Below are positions 1 through 8,730 of a DNA stretch of 64,000 nt, in pieces. The translations under genes and the position numbers were made by a program. Within the stretch, counting starts at the first letter, position 1. Every line of letters begins with the position of its first letter. Under the pieces are notes generated by a model. It searched no databases. It was given only the letters and a program-made list of their open reading frames with translations, and had not been told where the DNA came from. Origin of the DNA: Peteryoungia rhizophila (lineage in GTDB: Bacteria; Pseudomonadota; Alphaproteobacteria; Rhizobiales; Rhizobiaceae); contig NZ_STGT01000008.1 of the NCBI RefSeq assembly GCF_004912145.1, positions 1 through 64,000 of the forward strand, in the 5' to 3' direction.

Positions 1-15
1 CTGCCCCCGCAACCA
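1..15 (+). tRNA. 3' end of initiator tRNA-fMet (partial)
   Basis: The first 15 bases match the 3' terminus of a bacterial initiator tRNA: the last T-stem bases, a seven-base acceptor strand CCCCGCA, discriminator A and encoded CCA. An acceptor strand ending in A at position 72 would face the unpaired C1 that marks initiator tRNAs. A rho-independent terminator follows 19 bases later, as expected for a tRNA gene. The anticodon lies outside the window, so the identity rests on the acceptor end alone. Confidence 0.68.
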
Positions 16-34
16 ACAATCACAACAATCACAC

Positions 35-57
35 AAAGCCCCCTCGTGGGGCTTTTT
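35..57 (+). terminator. Rho-independent terminator after the tRNA
   Basis: AAAGCCCC (35-42) pairs perfectly with GGGGCTTT (48-55) across a five-base loop, and a run of five T ends the element. It sits just downstream of the tRNA 3' end and would stop that transcript. Confidence 0.85.
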
Positions 58-220
58 GCCTTTTGCTCACTGTCGACTTCCCCAAGACGCAATCCGCGTG
101 AGCTGCTGCAACAACCATCTTGCGCTCGCGGGCTTCGGTGCCGACCAATCGTTTCTCTGCCGTGGGATTAGGGAGCCTGCCGCTTTAGATATGCTCGGCT
201 GATTGCACCCACTCCATACA

Positions 221-250
221 GATCGGGCGACCATCAGGGGTCGCCCGATC
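221..250 (-). terminator. Strong hairpin downstream of the ABC binding-protein gene
   Basis: GATCGGGCGACC (221-232) and GGTCGCCCGATC (239-250) form a perfect 12-bp stem with a six-base loop. It lies about 20 bp past the stop of the minus-strand binding-protein gene ending at 273. There is no clear T run on the minus strand, so it may be a 3' stabilising hairpin rather than a true intrinsic terminator. The bases from about 60 to 220 show no gene. Confidence 0.6.
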
Positions 251-272
251 CCTTGCCTTAATCCTCAATCCC

Positions 273-1556
273 TTACTTCGAGAGCGTGGCCTTGATTTCA
301 GCCACCGCGTCGGACTCCATTTGGCCAACCGTCGTCACCTCTCCGTCGGTGATCTTCCAGAGACGGAAGGGGCCGGTGATGTCGCCGTACTGGTCGAAGC
401 TCACAGGACCGATGACGCCTTCATATTTGATCGGCTTGCCGTCCTTGAGCAGCGCGAGTGCTTTTTCGAATTCCGCCTTGCCGGCGTAGATCGGCGTGCC
501 GCCCGGTGCTGTGACTTCCGAAATCGCGGTTTTGATCGCGTCCTTGTCGGCCTTGCCAGCCTTGGCGATGGCAAGGGCTACGATGGCACCGGCATCGTAT
601 GATCGATCTGCCGCGGGGGCAGACGGCTCGATCCCACCGGAGAATTCTGCGTAGTTAGCGTTGAAGTATTCAGTCGAGGTCGTTGGCGTCGTTCCTGACG
701 ATGTGCCGTAAGCCTCGTTCAGATACTGTGGGCCAACGCTTGCTATGAAATCCTTGGAGTTCATGCCGTCGTTGAACAGGAATTTCTGGACGCCACCGCC
801 AGAAATCCAGGCACGGGCAATCGTTGCACCGTCGACCGGCGTCGAGACGAGGTAGAGCGCATCTGGTTCGCCTTCCATGGCGACCGAGGCTTCGGAAGAA
901 TAGCTCGCCTGCTTCTCGTTATAGGGGGTCGTGGAGGTGATCGTTCCGCCGAGCTTTGTGTAGGCGGCCGTGAACTCCTGCATCAGATTGTTGCCGAAGT
1001 CGTTGTTGACGTGAATGATGGCAATCTTTTTCATGCCCTGATCGAGCGCATATTTGGCTGCAGCCGTTCCCTGCAGCGCGTCCGAGGTGATGGTACGGAA
1101 GAAGACTCCATTGGTCTTGCCGTCGCGTCCGAGAGCCGTCAGCGTCGGTGAGGAGGATGCCGGAGAGACCTGAACGACGCCGGCTGGTGCTGTGACGGAG
1201 GTGAGGATCGGGATCGAGACCGAGGAAATGATCCCGCCGATGATGACTGGCACCTTCTTGATGTTGACGAGCTGTGTGGCCTGGTCCACGGCCACGTTGC
1301 CCTGGCTCTGGCTGTCGCGCGTGTCCATGACGAGCTTGCAGCCGTCGACGCCGCCCGCATCATTGAAGTCACGGAAGGCCATTTCGACGGATTTCGCGCC
1401 GGCCTTGCCATATTCGCCGGCAGGACCGGTCAATTCCATGACCACGCCGACGGTGATGTCGCATTCTTGTGCTGCGGCAGGTGCGGCACCGACCGCAAAC
1501 CCCGCAAGCATGGTCGAAGCCAGGACGAGGCGTTTCATCTGATATCCCTTGTTCAT
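273..1556 (-). CDS. Branched-chain amino-acid-type ABC substrate-binding protein
   Basis: This is a periplasmic ligand receptor of the Peripla_BP_6 (LivJ/LivK-like) family, 427 residues. A lipid-free signal peptide is visible: a Lys-Arg start, a hydrophobic stretch and an Ala-rich cleavage region before QECDITVG. The mature part starts with the typical VGVVMELTGPAGEYG segment. Two in-frame ATGs, 1556 and 1538, both have AGGGGA or AAGGGA ribosome sites. The second gives the more canonical signal peptide. It is the last gene of the minus-strand operon GntR-TIGR04076-AKR-SBP and presumably feeds the permease encoded divergently from 3778. The ligand cannot be read from the sequence. Despite the family name it need not be leucine. 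Confidence 0.9.
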   Translation of the reverse strand: MNKGYQMKRLVLASTMLAGFAVGAAPAAAQECDITVGVVMELTGPAGEYGKAGAKSVEMAFRDFNDAGGVDGCKLVMDTRDSQSQGNVAVDQATQLVNIKKVPVIIGGIISSVSIPILTSVTAPAGVVQVSPASSSPTLTALGRDGKTNGVFFRTITSDALQGTAAAKYALDQGMKKIAIIHVNNDFGNNLMQEFTAAYTKLGGTITSTTPYNEKQASYSSEASVAMEGEPDALYLVSTPVDGATIARAWISGGGVQKFLFNDGMNSKDFIASVGPQYLNEAYGTSSGTTPTTSTEYFNANYAEFSGGIEPSAPAADRSYDAGAIVALAIAKAGKADKDAIKTAISEVTAPGGTPIYAGKAEFEKALALLKDGKPIKYEGVIGPVSFDQYGDITGPFRLWKITDGEVTTVGQMESDAVAEIKATLSK

Positions 1557-1557
1557 G

Positions 1558-2604
1558 TCATTCCCCTTTGTTGAGATTATATTTCATGATGCTGCCGTGC
1601 CGCCCGGTGCGGTCCCGCTCGAGCGTATAGACGTCGCCTTCCAGTTCGCGTGCACCAGCGAGGGCAGTCTCAATCTCTGCCAAGTCGGCGTCTGAGAGGA
1701 CGATATTTGATATGGCGAGGTTGGAGGCGAGGTGATCGCGATTGCGTGCGCCGACGATGACCGCCGTGACACCTGGCCGGCGGAGCATGGCGGCACTGGC
1801 AATCGTTGCGATGTCGGTTGCATGGCGGTCCGCCACCTTGCGAAGCGTTGACAGCAGTGCCTGGAACAGTTCCCAGCCACCGAGGTCATCGATGATCAGC
1901 TTGTACTTTGTCAGCGAGCGGTTCTCGAGCGGATGCTCCGGCTCGGTCTTGCCTAGCCAGCGATCGGAGAGGAAGCCGCCGGCGACCGTGCCGTAGCAGA
2001 ACAGCGCGAAGTCGTGGCGGGCTGCAAGTTCCACCATGCGCTTTTCCGGGCGCCGGTCGAGCAGCGAATATTGCAGTTGCAGCGAGGTCAACGGGATTCC
2101 GCCATCAAGGATTGCCGTGACATGGTCGCTGTCGAAGTTCGTGGCACTGATCTTGTCGATCCGACCGTCTTGCTGAAGCTCCTTCAGCCAGCCGAGCGTC
2201 TCCAGCCAGGCAGGCATCTCATAGTCCCACCAGTGAAACTGGACGAGATCCAGGCGCTCCATGTTAAGCCGCTTGCGTGACGTGTCGATCACGCCTTCAA
2301 CATAGGCCTTGGTGATCGTCGGCAGGACGCCGAGATCGGGCACGAATTTTGTATGGACGCGAATGCGATCGAGTGCCGCCTGGCCCTGCATGTCGCGGTA
2401 GCGCAGCCGGAAGCGCCCGATCAGGTCTTCAACGCCGGTGTAGATGTCAGCGCAGTCGAAGGTGGTAATGCCGGCATCGGCGAAGGCAACCATGTCTTCG
2501 ATGGCTATCTCTTCATCAATGGCGCCATGCCCACCCGCCAGCTGCCATCCGCCGCGGATGACGCGGGAGATCTCGTAACCGGGGGCGATGGAGATACGCT
2601 GCAT
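1558..2604 (-). CDS. Aldo/keto reductase
   Basis: This is an NAD(P)-dependent oxidoreductase of the AKR superfamily, about 348 residues. Catalytic tetrad residues are recognisable: Asp and Tyr in FDCADIYTG, Lys in VHTKFVP and His in QFHWW. The C-terminal cofactor-binding region reads VTAVIVGARN. The ATG at 2604 is chosen because GAAGGAAAAG lies just upstream and a 40-residue upstream extension is not conserved-looking. The gene stops two bases before the binding-protein start and begins two bases after the TIGR04076 gene, so it is translationally tight in the operon. It is clearly paralogous to the N-terminal half of the gene at 7202-8671 (both have QFHWW followed by PAWL). The substrate is unknown. 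Confidence 0.88.
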   Translation of the reverse strand: MQRISIAPGYEISRVIRGGWQLAGGHGAIDEEIAIEDMVAFADAGITTFDCADIYTGVEDLIGRFRLRYRDMQGQAALDRIRVHTKFVPDLGVLPTITKAYVEGVIDTSRKRLNMERLDLVQFHWWDYEMPAWLETLGWLKELQQDGRIDKISATNFDSDHVTAILDGGIPLTSLQLQYSLLDRRPEKRMVELAARHDFALFCYGTVAGGFLSDRWLGKTEPEHPLENRSLTKYKLIIDDLGGWELFQALLSTLRKVADRHATDIATIASAAMLRRPGVTAVIVGARNRDHLASNLAISNIVLSDADLAEIETALAGARELEGDVYTLERDRTGRHGSIMKYNLNKGE

Positions 2605-2605
2605 A

Positions 2606-2956
2606 TTACTCTTTTCCTTCGAGGGGCACGGCTGTCGTGGCGGCATGGCTGAAACGGCGAAGGCCTGTGCGCCGAATCCGCAATCGGGTGGAGCAGTTGG
2701 GATCCGGACAGGCGATGTCCGCATCCGTCGTCATCCAGTCATGCGCATGGGTCGGGCGCTGCTTGGCGGCGAGCAGGGGAAGGACGGAGGCGAGGGAGTA
2801 GATCGACAGTCCCTGTCCGGGTGGAAGATAGAGCATCTCACCCTGAAGCTCGAAATAGTCGCCGGGCTTGGCGCCGCAGTAGACGGCGCCATTTTCAGGG
2901 ATCACCACCTCGACACGCAGGTCAAAGAGCTCGAATGTGTCATCGGTGCCGCTCAT
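2606..2956 (-). CDS. TIGR04076 family small protein
   Basis: This is a 116-residue protein of unknown function. It has the pattern I associate with TIGR04076: an N-terminal beta strand (FELFDLRVEVV), a GDYFELQG segment, LPPGQGLSIYSLASVLPLLAAKQR, and a Cys-containing C-terminal part with CPDPNC. It lies between the regulator and the AKR with only one to twelve bases between genes, so it is co-expressed with them. Such proteins often accompany aldo/keto reductases and amidohydrolases in catabolic operons, but no biochemical role is established to my knowledge. Confidence 0.7.
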   Translation of the reverse strand: MSGTDDTFELFDLRVEVVIPENGAVYCGAKPGDYFELQGEMLYLPPGQGLSIYSLASVLPLLAAKQRPTHAHDWMTTDADIACPDPNCSTRLRIRRTGLRRFSHAATTAVPLEGKE

Positions 2957-2968
2957 CGGTGCTCTCCC

Positions 2969-3682
2969 TCACGCCGCTTCTTCGCCGGCGTCGAGACGCC
3001 CGCGCACGAGATCGAACGAGCGCCCGATGTCATTGGAAAGCGCGTTCACCGCCGCCTCTTCATTGCGCGCTTCGAGTGCTTCGATCAGCGTCCAGTGGTG
3101 GTTCGTTGCGGCAAGGCCGCCTTGTTCGTCGTGGATATGGGCGGCGGCTCGAACCACGGGGCCGGACTGGAGCCAGAGGCTTTCGACCATCGGGATCAGC
3201 ACACGCGAAAATGCGGCACGATAGATCTGGAAATGGAAGCGATGGTTGATTTCAGAGGTGACCGGGCCGACGTCCTGGCCATGCCGTTCGAAAGCCGCCT
3301 CGCAGTCCCGGTTGATTTGTTTCAGGCTCTCGATGTCTTCCGCCGTCAGTCGATGACAGGCGAGCGCCACCAGACGCCCCTCTATCAGGATGCGAGCACG
3401 TTCCAGGTCATCGAGGCGGTCTCGGGTAATAAGCGGCACGCGGACGGAGCGATTGGGCAGGGCCTCCAGGGCCTGTTCGGAGACGAGCCGGCCGAGCGCT
3501 TCTCGCACTGGCATGGTGCTCGTCTTCAGTCGGTCTGCCATGTCGACGATCCGCAGCATGTCGCCTGCGGCAAAGCCGCCATTGATCAATGTGCGGCGCA
3601 GCTGGTCATAGACGCGATCCTGCAAAGTCTCTCGGCCGACAGGCGTGAGGAAGTCGTCCGATTGGCCAATCGTGTCCGTCAT
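2969..3682 (-). CDS. GntR family regulator, FCD subfamily
   Basis: This is a 237-residue transcription factor. Residues about 17-80 form the GntR winged helix (LQDRVYDQLRRTLINGG, then TSTMPVREALGRLV), followed by an all-helical FCD ligand domain with His residues in EINHRFHFQIY and NHHWTLIEAL that probably hold a metal or carboxylate effector. It is the first gene of the minus-strand operon and is divergent from the ABC transporter operon starting at 3778. The 95-bp gap holds the palindrome at 3734-3745, its likely operator. It probably represses both directions until the transported compound or a metabolite binds. Confidence 0.88.
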   Translation of the reverse strand: MTDTIGQSDDFLTPVGRETLQDRVYDQLRRTLINGGFAAGDMLRIVDMADRLKTSTMPVREALGRLVSEQALEALPNRSVRVPLITRDRLDDLERARILIEGRLVALACHRLTAEDIESLKQINRDCEAAFERHGQDVGPVTSEINHRFHFQIYRAAFSRVLIPMVESLWLQSGPVVRAAAHIHDEQGGLAATNHHWTLIEALEARNEEAAVNALSNDIGRSFDLVRGRLDAGEEAA

Positions 3683-3733
3683 CCCGCCTCCAAGCCTCCC
3701 GGAAATATCGGTTGATTTTCGCGTCCACGTAAA

Positions 3734-3745
3734 GTTTGATCAAAC
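3734..3745. promoter_or_regulatory. Candidate GntR operator
   Basis: GTTTGATCAAAC is a perfect 12-bp palindrome in the 95-bp divergent gap between the GntR gene (start 3682) and the ABC operon (start 3778). A partial repeat, GGATCAAATC, follows at 3751-3760. Position and symmetry fit a shared operator, but binding is inferred. Confidence 0.5.
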
Positions 3746-3777
3746 ATCACGGATCAAATCAAGGCTCATTTTTGCAG

Positions 3778-4590
3778 ATGGCTGCCGCCCATTCCCCACC
3801 ATCAGGATCATTTCAGAGTGCCGCGGCACCGCCTGCCATCGAAGCACGGCATCTGACGAAGCATTTTGATGGGCTGACCGTGGTCTCAGACATGTCGCTC
3901 CAGCTCGGCCGTGGCGAGATCCTGGGCCTGATCGGGCCGAATGGTGCGGGCAAGACCACTATGTTCAATCTGCTGGCGGGTAGCCTCAAGCCCAGTTCCG
4001 GCGAGATCTGGGTCGGGGGACGGGAAGTCTCGAGCCAAGCGCCGGAGCAGCGCATCGCTCATGGCGTCGCGCGGACCTTTCAGATCCCGCGCCCTTTCCT
4101 GGAAATGAGCGTGCTTGAGAACCTGCTGGTCGGCGCTCCGAAGCAGACGGGCGAAGGCTTGTTTGCCAATTTCCTCAAAGCTGGTCTGGTGCGCCGCGAA
4201 GAAAAGGCAGCGCTTGAGAAAGCGCATGCGATCCTGGAGTTCGTCACGCTGTCGCGGCTGGCCCATGAACCTGCACGCGTGCTGTCCGGCGGGCAGCGCA
4301 AGCTTCTGGAACTCGCGCGCGTGCTCATGGCCGATCCGCAGGTGATCCTGCTCGATGAGCCGGCCGCGGGGGTGAACCCCGCTTTGCTCGAAGTGATCAT
4401 GGAGCGGGTGGTGGCGTTGAATGCCGAGGGCAAGTCCATTCTCCTGATCGAACACAACATGGAGATGGTATCGAGGCTGTGCTCGCGGGTGGTGGCGATG
4501 GCGCTCGGCAAGCTGCTTGCCGAGGGTGCGCCGGCAGATGTGGCGGCCAATTCTGCCGTCATCGAAGCCTATCTTGGCGGTGGTGCATGA
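3778..4590 (+). CDS. Branched-chain-type ABC transporter ATP-binding protein (LivG-like)
   Basis: This is a cytoplasmic ATPase of a HAAT importer, about 270 residues. The Walker A motif is GPNGAGKTT, the signature is LSGGQRKLLELARVL, Walker B is VILLDEPAAG and the switch is LIEHNME. The long insert after Walker A with the TFQIPRPF Q-loop region is typical of LivG. The ATG at 3778 is preferred over an upstream TTG at 3736. The gene ends in an ATGA overlap with the next ATPase gene. With the following three genes and the binding protein at 273-1556 it makes a full importer. Confidence 0.92.
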   Translation: MAAAHSPPSGSFQSAAAPPAIEARHLTKHFDGLTVVSDMSLQLGRGEILGLIGPNGAGKTTMFNLLAGSLKPSSGEIWVGGREVSSQAPEQRIAHGVARTFQIPRPFLEMSVLENLLVGAPKQTGEGLFANFLKAGLVRREEKAALEKAHAILEFVTLSRLAHEPARVLSGGQRKLLELARVLMADPQVILLDEPAAGVNPALLEVIMERVVALNAEGKSILLIEHNMEMVSRLCSRVVAMALGKLLAEGAPADVAANSAVIEAYLGGGA

Positions 4591-5327
4591 TCGAGCCGGT
4601 TCTTACAACCTCGGCGCTGGTCGCGGGCTATGAGCCGGACCTTCCCATTGTTCGCGGCGTGGACTTTTCCGTCGCACAGGGCGAACTCGTCATCCTCTTG
4701 GGTCCGAACGGCGCTGGCAAATCCACCTTCGTCAAGGCGATTGCCGGCATGGTGCCTGTGCATTCGGGGCGGATTCATCTGGCAGGGAGGGACATCACGT
4801 ATGTCGCTCCGCACCGTAAACTGGCCGAAGGTCTGGCTTTCGTGCCGCAGACGGAGAATGTCTTTGCCAGCATGAGCATTCTGGAAAACCTCCAGATCGC
4901 GGTGGCGCTCCTGCCGAAATCGGAACGCAACCTAGCCATCGAGACGATGCTGACGCGCTTTCCGGATCTCGCCGTCAAGCCGAAGCGTCTGGCAGGCGCG
5001 CTCTCCGGCGGTCAGCGGCAGATGCTGGCAGTGGCGCGCGCGCTCGCGCTCAATCCGCCGGTACTGATCCTCGATGAACCATCCGCCGGCCTTTCGCCAA
5101 AGATTGTCGGCGAGGTGTTTTCCATGCTCAAGCGCATCAATGGCGAAGGCGTGACGATCGTCGTGGTCGAGCAGAACGTGAAGGCGGCCATGGCGATTGC
5201 CGATCGCGCCGTCATTCTGGCCGAAGGGCAGATCCGCCATGAAGGGACGCCTGCCGATCTCGCCGATGATCCACTCATCGGAAAGATCTATCTCGGCACA
5301 ACGGGGCGTGCAGAGGTGGCGCCATGA
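4587..5327 (+). CDS. Branched-chain-type ABC transporter ATP-binding protein (LivF-like)
   Basis: This is the second ATPase of the importer, 246 residues. The Walker A motif is GPNGAGKST, the signature is LSGGQRQMLAVARAL, Walker B is VLILDEPSAG and the H-loop region is VVVEQNVKAAM. The short form without the LivG insert and the EQNV segment point to the LivF partner. Its ATG overlaps the previous stop codon as ATGA, and its own stop overlaps the permease start the same way, which shows translational coupling throughout the operon. Confidence 0.92.
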   Translation: MIEPVLTTSALVAGYEPDLPIVRGVDFSVAQGELVILLGPNGAGKSTFVKAIAGMVPVHSGRIHLAGRDITYVAPHRKLAEGLAFVPQTENVFASMSILENLQIAVALLPKSERNLAIETMLTRFPDLAVKPKRLAGALSGGQRQMLAVARALALNPPVLILDEPSAGLSPKIVGEVFSMLKRINGEGVTIVVVEQNVKAAMAIADRAVILAEGQIRHEGTPADLADDPLIGKIYLGTTGRAEVAP

Positions 5328-6235
5328 ACCCGCAATTCCTGATGGACGGACTGATTGCTGGCGCGATCATTGGCCTCGGCGCGGTTGGCGTGACGCTCAC
5401 CTATTCGATCCTGCGTTTCTCGAATTTTGCGCATGGCGAGCTTCTGTCCTGGGGTGCCTATCTTGCACTCGGCATCAGCAGTGCGCTTGGCGTTCTGGCA
5501 GCAGGGCTCACCACGCCACTTGGGCCATTCTCCTTTGGTTGGTCGCTGCCGATCGCGGCCGTGCTTGCCGTCGCCTTGACGGGCCTGCTTGCTCTTGCCG
5601 TGGACGCCGCGCTTTTTTCGAGCTTCCGGCGCCGCGGCAGCGCCATCATCATCATGGTCATGGCGAGCTTTGGCGCATCGCTTGCGCTGCGCAGCCTGCT
5701 CGAATTCCTCTTCACCTCGAAGCCTGCCTATTTCAGCCAAGCGCTGCAGATTGCGATGAAGCTGGGACTGGGTCTCAGAGCAACACCGGACCAGCTGGCC
5801 ATGCTGGCCGTGGCGCTGGTCTCTGTGATCGCCGTTCATCTTGTCATGACGCGGACCGATATCGGCCGGGCCATGCGCGCGGTCAGCGAAAATCCCGGCC
5901 TGGCCGGTATCGCCGGCATCGATGTTCGCCGGGTCATACGAACGGCCTGGTTCCTGGGCGCCGCTCTCGCTTGTATTGCCGGCATCATGAGCGGCCTGAT
6001 CATCCAGATCCGCCCCTATCTCGGGCATGACCTTCTGCTGCCCCTGTTTGCGGCTGCCATTCTTGGCGGTATCGGCTCGGTTCCAGGCGCCATGATCGCC
6101 GGTCTGTTCATCGGTCTTTCCGAAGCCTTTACGGTTCAGCTCATCGGAGCCGAATGGCGGGCGGCGGTGTCCTTTGCCATCCTGATTGCGGTTCTTCTCG
6201 TCCGCCCCCGCGGCCTGTTCGGAAAAGCGACATGA
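5324..6235 (+). CDS. Branched-chain-type ABC permease (LivH-like)
   Basis: This is an inner-membrane permease of 303 residues with about eight hydrophobic segments. It has the LivH opening IIGLGAVGVTLTYSILRFSNFAHGE and the cytoplasmic coupling segment MRAVSENPGLAGIAGID. The C-terminus ends in RPRGLFGK, as is usual for this family. The gene starts in an ATGA overlap with the upstream ATPase and ends in an ATGA overlap with the second permease. It pairs with the LivM-like permease to form the transmembrane channel. Confidence 0.92.
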   Translation: MNPQFLMDGLIAGAIIGLGAVGVTLTYSILRFSNFAHGELLSWGAYLALGISSALGVLAAGLTTPLGPFSFGWSLPIAAVLAVALTGLLALAVDAALFSSFRRRGSAIIIMVMASFGASLALRSLLEFLFTSKPAYFSQALQIAMKLGLGLRATPDQLAMLAVALVSVIAVHLVMTRTDIGRAMRAVSENPGLAGIAGIDVRRVIRTAWFLGAALACIAGIMSGLIIQIRPYLGHDLLLPLFAAAILGGIGSVPGAMIAGLFIGLSEAFTVQLIGAEWRAAVSFAILIAVLLVRPRGLFGKAT

Positions 6236-7191
6236 GCATCGATCTTATCGCCTATGGCGCCTTCTTCCTCACCATGGCTTTCACCTATGCGATCATCTGC
6301 CTGGGGCTGAATGTTCAGTGGGGCATGACGGGACTGTTCAATGTCGGCATCGCCGCTTTCGTCGCGGTCGGTGCCTATACTTCGGCCATTCTGACCACGC
6401 CTGAAACGGCAGAGCGCCTTGGCGGATTCGGCATGCCGATTGCCGTTGGGTGGCTGGGGGCTGCCTTGGTCTCGGGCGCGCTTTCCTGGGCCGTCGGTGC
6501 GCTGACGATCCGGCTGAGAGCCGACTACCTTGCCATCGCAACCTTCGGCGTCGCCGTCACCGTTCAGCTCTGCATGCTCAATCTGGAGAGCATCACTGGT
6601 GGGTCCTTCGGGATCGGCTTCATTCCGCGTCCTTTCGCCGATCTGCAGGGTGATGCGCTGTTCTTCAGTCTCGCCAATTGCGGCCTGATGGCTCTCGTCG
6701 TGCTGGTCCTCTATCTCGGGCTGCAGCATTTGTCGCGCAGCCCCTGGGGCCGCGTCTTGCGGGCGATCCGTGAAGACGAGACGGCCGCGCAGGCGCTCGG
6801 CAAGCGACCTGTCCGCTTTCGCTTGCAGGCATTTACCGTCGGCGGCGCAATCATGGGCCTGGCAGGGGCCGCTCAGGCACACTTCATCGGCTTTATCGCA
6901 CCCGACAACTATATGCCGGTCCTCACCTTCCAGGTCTGGGCCATGTTGATTGTCGGGGGCTCCGGCAACAATCGCGGTGCCATTGCCGGTGCCATTCTCG
7001 TTTGGGGGCTCTGGGCGCTGACAGCGGCTGCCGTCTCCGCCTTCGTACCGCCCGAGGAACAGGCACGGGCCGCCGCCTTGCAGATCGTCGCCATTGGCGT
7101 CGGGCTCTGCCTCATGCTTCTGCTGCGCCCGCGCGGCCTGTTTGGCGAGGTGAGCCCGCTCGCGCGCCTCAGCCGCAACAAACAATCCTGA
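6232..7191 (+). CDS. Branched-chain-type ABC permease (LivM-like)
   Basis: This is the second inner-membrane permease, 319 residues. It is recognised by the LivM segments GLNVQWGMTGLFNVGIAAF, RLRADYLAIATFG and VLRAIREDETAAQALGK, and by the RPRGLFGE tail. The ATG at 6232 is chosen because it overlaps the LivH-like stop as ATGA. The longer frame start at 6154 would lie inside the upstream gene. It is the last transporter gene and is followed after ten bases by the AKR-RidA fusion gene, so transport and metabolism are co-transcribed. Confidence 0.92.
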   Translation: MSIDLIAYGAFFLTMAFTYAIICLGLNVQWGMTGLFNVGIAAFVAVGAYTSAILTTPETAERLGGFGMPIAVGWLGAALVSGALSWAVGALTIRLRADYLAIATFGVAVTVQLCMLNLESITGGSFGIGFIPRPFADLQGDALFFSLANCGLMALVVLVLYLGLQHLSRSPWGRVLRAIREDETAAQALGKRPVRFRLQAFTVGGAIMGLAGAAQAHFIGFIAPDNYMPVLTFQVWAMLIVGGSGNNRGAIAGAILVWGLWALTAAAVSAFVPPEEQARAAALQIVAIGVGLCLMLLLRPRGLFGEVSPLARLSRNKQS

Positions 7192-7201
7192 CCATCGAGG
7201 A

Positions 7202-8671
7202 ATGATCTCCGTGTCCCAGCATCCCGAACGCATCAATCTCACCCCGGACCTGTCGATCAGCCGTCTCGTCTGCGGCCTCTGGCAGGTTGCGGACATCGAA
7301 AAGCATGGTGAAACAGTCGATCCGGAGCAGGGGGCTGATGCACTGCAGGCCTATGCAGAGGCCGGGTTCGACAGTTTCGACATGGCCGATCACTATGGAT
7401 CGGCGGAGATCATCACCGGCCATCTGCTGAAGCGCTATGCCGCTAGCGACAAGCGACCGGTGGCCTTCACGAAATGGTGCCCTGAGCCTGGTCCGATGAC
7501 GCGCGATGTGGTGCGCCGGGGAGTGGAGGACAGGCTTGCCCGCCTTGGCGTCGACAAGGTCGACCTTTTGCAGTTTCACTGGTGGACTTTCGAGCATCCG
7601 GCCTGGCTCGATGCGCTTCATGAAATGCAGGCGATGAAGGAGGAGGGGCTGATCGGCGCCCTCGGCCTCACCAATTTCGATGCCGCCCATCTCAATCTTG
7701 CACTGTCAGACGGGATCGAGATCGCCAGCAATCAGGTTTCCTTCTCCCTGATCGACCGGCGCGCTGCTGGCGATTTGTCGTCCCTGTGCCTCAAGCGCGG
7801 CGTGAAGCTTCTGGCCTATGGCACGCTCTGCGGCGGCTTCCTGTCAGAGAAGTGGCTCGGTCAGCCGGAGCCTGCCTCGATCCATGACTGGAGCCGCTCG
7901 AAATACAAGCGCTTCATCGATACCGCCGGTGGATGGAGCGTACATCAAGGCATTCTCCGAGCGGCATCCACGATCGCCCGCAAGCACGGGGTTTCGATCT
8001 CCAACGTGGCCAGCCGCTGGGTCCTTGAACACCCGGCCGTTGCCGCGACGATCATCGGCGCCCGACTAGGTGAAAACGAGCATCGCGACGACAATCTGAA
8101 GGTCTTCAGCTTTGAACTGGATGCGGGTGACCGGGCTCTGCTCGACGGCGCCTTTACTGAGGCCACACCCATTCCCGGCGATTGCGGCGATGAGTATCGC
8201 AAGCCGCCCTTCCTGACCGCATCCGGCGACCTCAGCCATCACCTCGATGCGATCCCGTCCGTCTACACAGCGGTACCGGTGCCGGGGCGCCAGGAACGCC
8301 TGCGGGTTTCCTCCGGCAGTATCTGGGAGCCGCTGGCTGGTTACAGCCGGGCCGTGCGCGTCGGTGACCGGATCCTGGTATCGGGCACGACGGCGACCCA
8401 CGGCAGTAACCGTTGTGTGGCACCCGGCGATCCGGGCGCGCAGGCAACCTATATTCTCGACAAGATCGCTGCTTCCATCTCCGCTCTCGGAGGAAAGATG
8501 GAAGATGTCGTCCGCACCCGCATCTATCTCAAGGATGCATCACAGTGGGAGCCTGTCTCCCGTGCGCATGGCCGCTTCTTCTCCGAGGTGCTTCCGGCGA
8601 ACACCTTGATCGAAGCCGGTGCGCTTGTCGGCGAGTATGAAGTCGAGATTGAAGCGGAAGCCGTGGTTTAG
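7202..8671 (+). CDS. Aldo/keto reductase fused to a RidA-like domain
   Basis: This is a 489-residue two-domain protein. Residues 1 to about 330 are an aldo/keto reductase with the tetrad in FDMADHYG, AFTKW and LQFHWW and a C-terminal AATIIGARLGENE cofactor loop. Residues about 350-489 are a YjgF/YER057c/UK114 (RidA-like) domain with ILVSGTTATHG, VVRTRIYLKDA and the final EVEIEAEAVV strand. The Arg that binds the imine substrate carboxylate in true RidA, near the C-terminus, aligns here with Asn (PANTLIEAG), so classical imine deaminase activity is doubtful. The gene is the last of the ABC operon. AKR and RidA in one chain suggest reduction and handling of a reactive carbonyl or enamine intermediate. 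Confidence 0.87.
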   Translation: MISVSQHPERINLTPDLSISRLVCGLWQVADIEKHGETVDPEQGADALQAYAEAGFDSFDMADHYGSAEIITGHLLKRYAASDKRPVAFTKWCPEPGPMTRDVVRRGVEDRLARLGVDKVDLLQFHWWTFEHPAWLDALHEMQAMKEEGLIGALGLTNFDAAHLNLALSDGIEIASNQVSFSLIDRRAAGDLSSLCLKRGVKLLAYGTLCGGFLSEKWLGQPEPASIHDWSRSKYKRFIDTAGGWSVHQGILRAASTIARKHGVSISNVASRWVLEHPAVAATIIGARLGENEHRDDNLKVFSFELDAGDRALLDGAFTEATPIPGDCGDEYRKPPFLTASGDLSHHLDAIPSVYTAVPVPGRQERLRVSSGSIWEPLAGYSRAVRVGDRILVSGTTATHGSNRCVAPGDPGAQATYILDKIAASISALGGKMEDVVRTRIYLKDASQWEPVSRAHGRFFSEVLPANTLIEAGALVGEYEVEIEAEAVV

Positions 8672-8730
8672 GTCGGGACGTCGGCAGAATATTTCCCTGG
8701 GGCTGGAGCAGAGAAGCGCCGCCTGTCTAC

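Noticed and set aside
1..60. tRNA end as an integration site of a genomic island
   Set aside because: No integrase gene, no direct repeat of the tRNA end and no island-type genes follow. The downstream genes look like ordinary uptake operons.
2588..3715. Plus-strand frame of 375 codons
   Set aside because: It is opposite the TIGR04076 and GntR genes, both of which show family motifs. It has no recognisable feature of its own.
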